Of a DNA stretch of 64,000 nt, positions 62,199 through 64,000 are shown piece by piece (the first letter of the stretch is position 1; each line of letters begins with the position of its first letter). This stretch comes from Myxococcota bacterium (GTDB lineage: Bacteria; Myxococcota_A; Polyangia; Palsa-1104; JAEUJZ01), in NCBI GenBank assembly GCA_025057315.1, contig JANWXW010000154.1, forward strand, positions 62,001 to 126,000, in the 5' to 3' direction. A program made the position numbers and the translations under genes. Under the pieces are notes generated by a model. It searched no databases, had not been told where the DNA came from, and saw nothing but the letters and a program-made list of their open reading frames with translations.

Positions 62199-63815
62199 AT
62201 GAGGGGAACCCTGGTCCTTGGTTGCGTCTTGCTCCTAGCCTGCGTCGAGGCGCCCAAGCCTCAACCGCTGCCGCCGACGCCGGATAGCCCCGACCTGGCC
62301 CAGCCGGATCCGGCTGACCTGGCGGGGGTGACCAATCCCAGCGTGGATCTGGCCCTGCCACCGCTGACGATCGCCAGGATCACGCCCAGGATGGCGTCTA
62401 CGGTCGGCCGCGAGCGCGTCACCATCGTCGGCACGGGCTTCGACAACCGCACCGTGTTCACCTTCGCTGGTCTGCAGGCCGAAGTGGAGTCGGTGACCTC
62501 TACCGAGGCCGTTGTGTTCACCCCCGCTGGCGGCCCCTGGGGCGTGCCCATCACGGTGGCGGCGTGGCGCTCCACCGACATGGCCCGGGCGACCAACAGC
62601 AACGCGGCCAACTCGCCCTCTGCCTTCCGCTTCTACGCCTCGGTGCTCGCCTTCGTAGAGAGCCTGCGCATCAACCATAACAACTACACCAATCCCCGCG
62701 TGCCGCTTTTGGGCGACCTGAACAACGACGGCCGGGTGGACCTGATCGCGACCTACATCAGCACCGGCATCCACTCGGTCCACCTGAACAATGGCGCCGG
62801 CAATCTGATTTATACCTTTAACGATAGCAACACGCCCAGCAACCTCGGCGTTCAGAAGGGCATGCTGGTGGACCTGGACAACGACAACAACCTCGACATG
62901 CTCGTCGCCGACGAGAGCGCCACGTGGCAGTACAACCTGGGCAACGGCACCGGGCAGATGGTTGCGCGTGGCCAGGTGCGCTACTCGCCCGGCTGCACCA
63001 CCACCACCTCCCCCATCGCCTTCCGAATCGACGGCGACATGCAGAACGACGTCGCCGTGGCCTGCGCGGGCAACAACGTCGTGCGCATCTACCTCGGCCG
63101 CGGCACAGCCAACCCGGGAGCGCTCTACGGCGGCACCAACGATGGTGGCAACTACCAACTGACTGGTCTGAGCACGCCCCACCACCTGATGGCCACCGAC
63201 CTGAACAAGGATGGCCGGGATGACCTTGTCGTCGTAAACCATGCCAACAATGCCCCCACCCTGGCCTGGTATATCGCGGCGAACAACGCCCTGCCGACCA
63301 CCCCCACGGGCACGGCTGGCACCAACAACGCCAACCAGGCGCCGTACTGGGGGGCGTGCGGAGACCTCAACAACGACACCTATCCGGACTGCGTCGTCTC
63401 CGATATCAACACGCACACCGTCCGCGTGTTCCTCAACAACGGCGCCGGCTCGCTCAACGCCCCAGTGGCCAATGGGGGCACGGTTCCGGTCGGCTATGCC
63501 CCCCGTGAGGTCAGCCTGGATGACGTCAATGGCGACGGGAGGTTGGACATCATCACCGCCAACCGCGAGTCCACCAGCATCTCCATCGTCCTGGGCCGGG
63601 GAGACGGCACCTTCGGCAGCCTGATCGCACCGGACGGCCGCATCCTGACCGCCCAGACCGTGGTCGGCCTGAGCGGCTGCCGCCTCGGCTGGACGGCGCG
63701 CATGGCGGACTTCGACGGCGACGGCATCAAGGAGCTGGTGGGGAGCTGCGAGCAGAACGAGCGCGGCGAGACCGCCTTCGGGCGCTTCGTGGTCTTCAGG
63801 AACATCTCTCGCTGA
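62199..63815 (+). CDS. FG-GAP/VCBS repeat lipoprotein with IPT/TIG domain (second copy type)
   Basis: The 538-residue lipoprotein has a lipobox LLAC (near residue 15), a Pro/Asp-rich spacer, an IPT/TIG domain (about 55-130; RITPRMASTVGRERVTIVGTGF) and FG-GAP/VCBS blades with calcium loops such as GDLNNDGRVDLI, TDLNKDGRDDLVVV, GDLNNDTYPDCVV and DDVNGDGRLDII. GAGGAGG lies upstream of ATG 62199. Asn-rich loops distinguish it from the 13264 protein, which otherwise shares its domain order. A surface propeller, likely adhesive; inference. Confidence 0.88.
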   Translation: MRGTLVLGCVLLLACVEAPKPQPLPPTPDSPDLAQPDPADLAGVTNPSVDLALPPLTIARITPRMASTVGRERVTIVGTGFDNRTVFTFAGLQAEVESVTSTEAVVFTPAGGPWGVPITVAAWRSTDMARATNSNAANSPSAFRFYASVLAFVESLRINHNNYTNPRVPLLGDLNNDGRVDLIATYISTGIHSVHLNNGAGNLIYTFNDSNTPSNLGVQKGMLVDLDNDNNLDMLVADESATWQYNLGNGTGQMVARGQVRYSPGCTTTTSPIAFRIDGDMQNDVAVACAGNNVVRIYLGRGTANPGALYGGTNDGGNYQLTGLSTPHHLMATDLNKDGRDDLVVVNHANNAPTLAWYIAANNALPTTPTGTAGTNNANQAPYWGACGDLNNDTYPDCVVSDINTHTVRVFLNNGAGSLNAPVANGGTVPVGYAPREVSLDDVNGDGRLDIITANRESTSISIVLGRGDGTFGSLIAPDGRILTAQTVVGLSGCRLGWTARMADFDGDGIKELVGSCEQNERGETAFGRFVVFRNISR

Positions 63816-63899
63816 CCCACCCGGACGCCCAGCTCGGCCTCCTGCTGCCGAGGCCCTAGCCCCCGAGGGCGCCCCCCCGTTCCCTGCCGCTGGTTCCCC

Positions 63900-64000
63900 T
63901 CAGTAGTTTGCTTCCAGCGAGACGCTGGCGCCCAGCCCCGGGCCGTCGATGCCCGAGCCATGGTAGCGGTAGCTGGCGTTGGTCAGGTTCTCCACCGCGG
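63900..64000 (-). CDS. C-terminus of a probable TonB-dependent receptor (5' part off window)
   Basis: Reading the minus strand from the right edge gives AVENLTNASYRYHGSG and ends SLEANY before TGA 63900-63902. The VENLTN-x-x-YRYHGSG pattern with a terminal aromatic is the common ending of TonB-dependent outer-membrane receptors, whose last strand contains a BAM beta-signal. Only 32 codons are visible, so this is a partial gene and the substrate is unknown. Confidence 0.65.
   Translation of the reverse strand, partial: AVENLTNASYRYHGSGIDGPGLGASVSLEANY

Overview
The window is GC-rich bacterial chromosome, densely coded on both strands. It looks like an uncultured Myxococcota or other former delta-proteobacterium. 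The grounds are the many lipoproteins with Cys-rich modules, FG-GAP/VCBS repeats, WAVG-type propeller repeats and IPT/TIG domains, the Ser/Thr kinase beside a histidine kinase, the LIC_10091-type and DUF4105 proteins, and short AT-rich promoter islands in otherwise very GC-rich DNA. A flagellin gene and a PhaR-type regulator suggest a flagellated lineage that may make PHA, not a classical gliding myxobacterium. The taxonomy is inference. No tRNA, rRNA, IS element or prophage was recognised.

Layout. 1-8 kb: priA (C-terminus off the left edge), a secreted beta-helix protein, tatA, a HEAT-like protein, phaR, an outer-membrane-like protein and a sarcosine-oxidase-type flavoenzyme. 8-20 kb: a two-domain glycoside-hydrolase-like lipoprotein, an isolated flagellin, an enoyl-CoA hydratase, a LolC/E-like permease, an FG-GAP lipoprotein, a zinc-finger anti-sigma-like pair, an SDR, a ComEC-type metallo-beta-lactamase-fold lipoprotein and a 14-repeat propeller lipoprotein. 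20-28 kb: phoH, mazG, rpsT (TTG start, duplicated promoter-like element, DnaA-box-like cluster upstream), an overlapping permease / nucleotidyltransferase / TIM-barrel / beta-barrel operon, and a Cu/Zn superoxide dismutase lipoprotein. 28-32.6 kb: a small secreted protein overlapping a remarkable 1245-residue repeat protein.

33.5-40.5 kb holds a compact type I-G (formerly I-U) CRISPR effector operon, cas7(csb1)-csb2(cas5/6)-cas3-cas8-like. No cas1, cas2 or cas4 lies beside it; only a two-unit degenerate repeat follows, and unassignable, possibly decayed sequence precedes it.

40.5-49 kb: a CobW GTPase, a Gfo/Idh/MocA oxidoreductase and a small lipoprotein, a 56-bp perfect-phase tandem duplication, then a three-gene signalling operon (Ser/Thr kinase, hybrid-sensor-type histidine kinase, response regulator with a diguanylate cyclase). 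49-64 kb: a LIC_10091-like protein, a LysM/FecR protein, a secreted tyrosine-phosphatase-like protein, a solute-binding-protein/MalF fusion without an ATPase, an alpha/beta hydrolase, a DUF4105 membrane protein, a diheme-cytochrome / four-cluster ferredoxin / aminopeptidase cluster, a DUF4198-like protein, a second FG-GAP lipoprotein and the C-terminus of a probable TonB-dependent receptor at the right edge.
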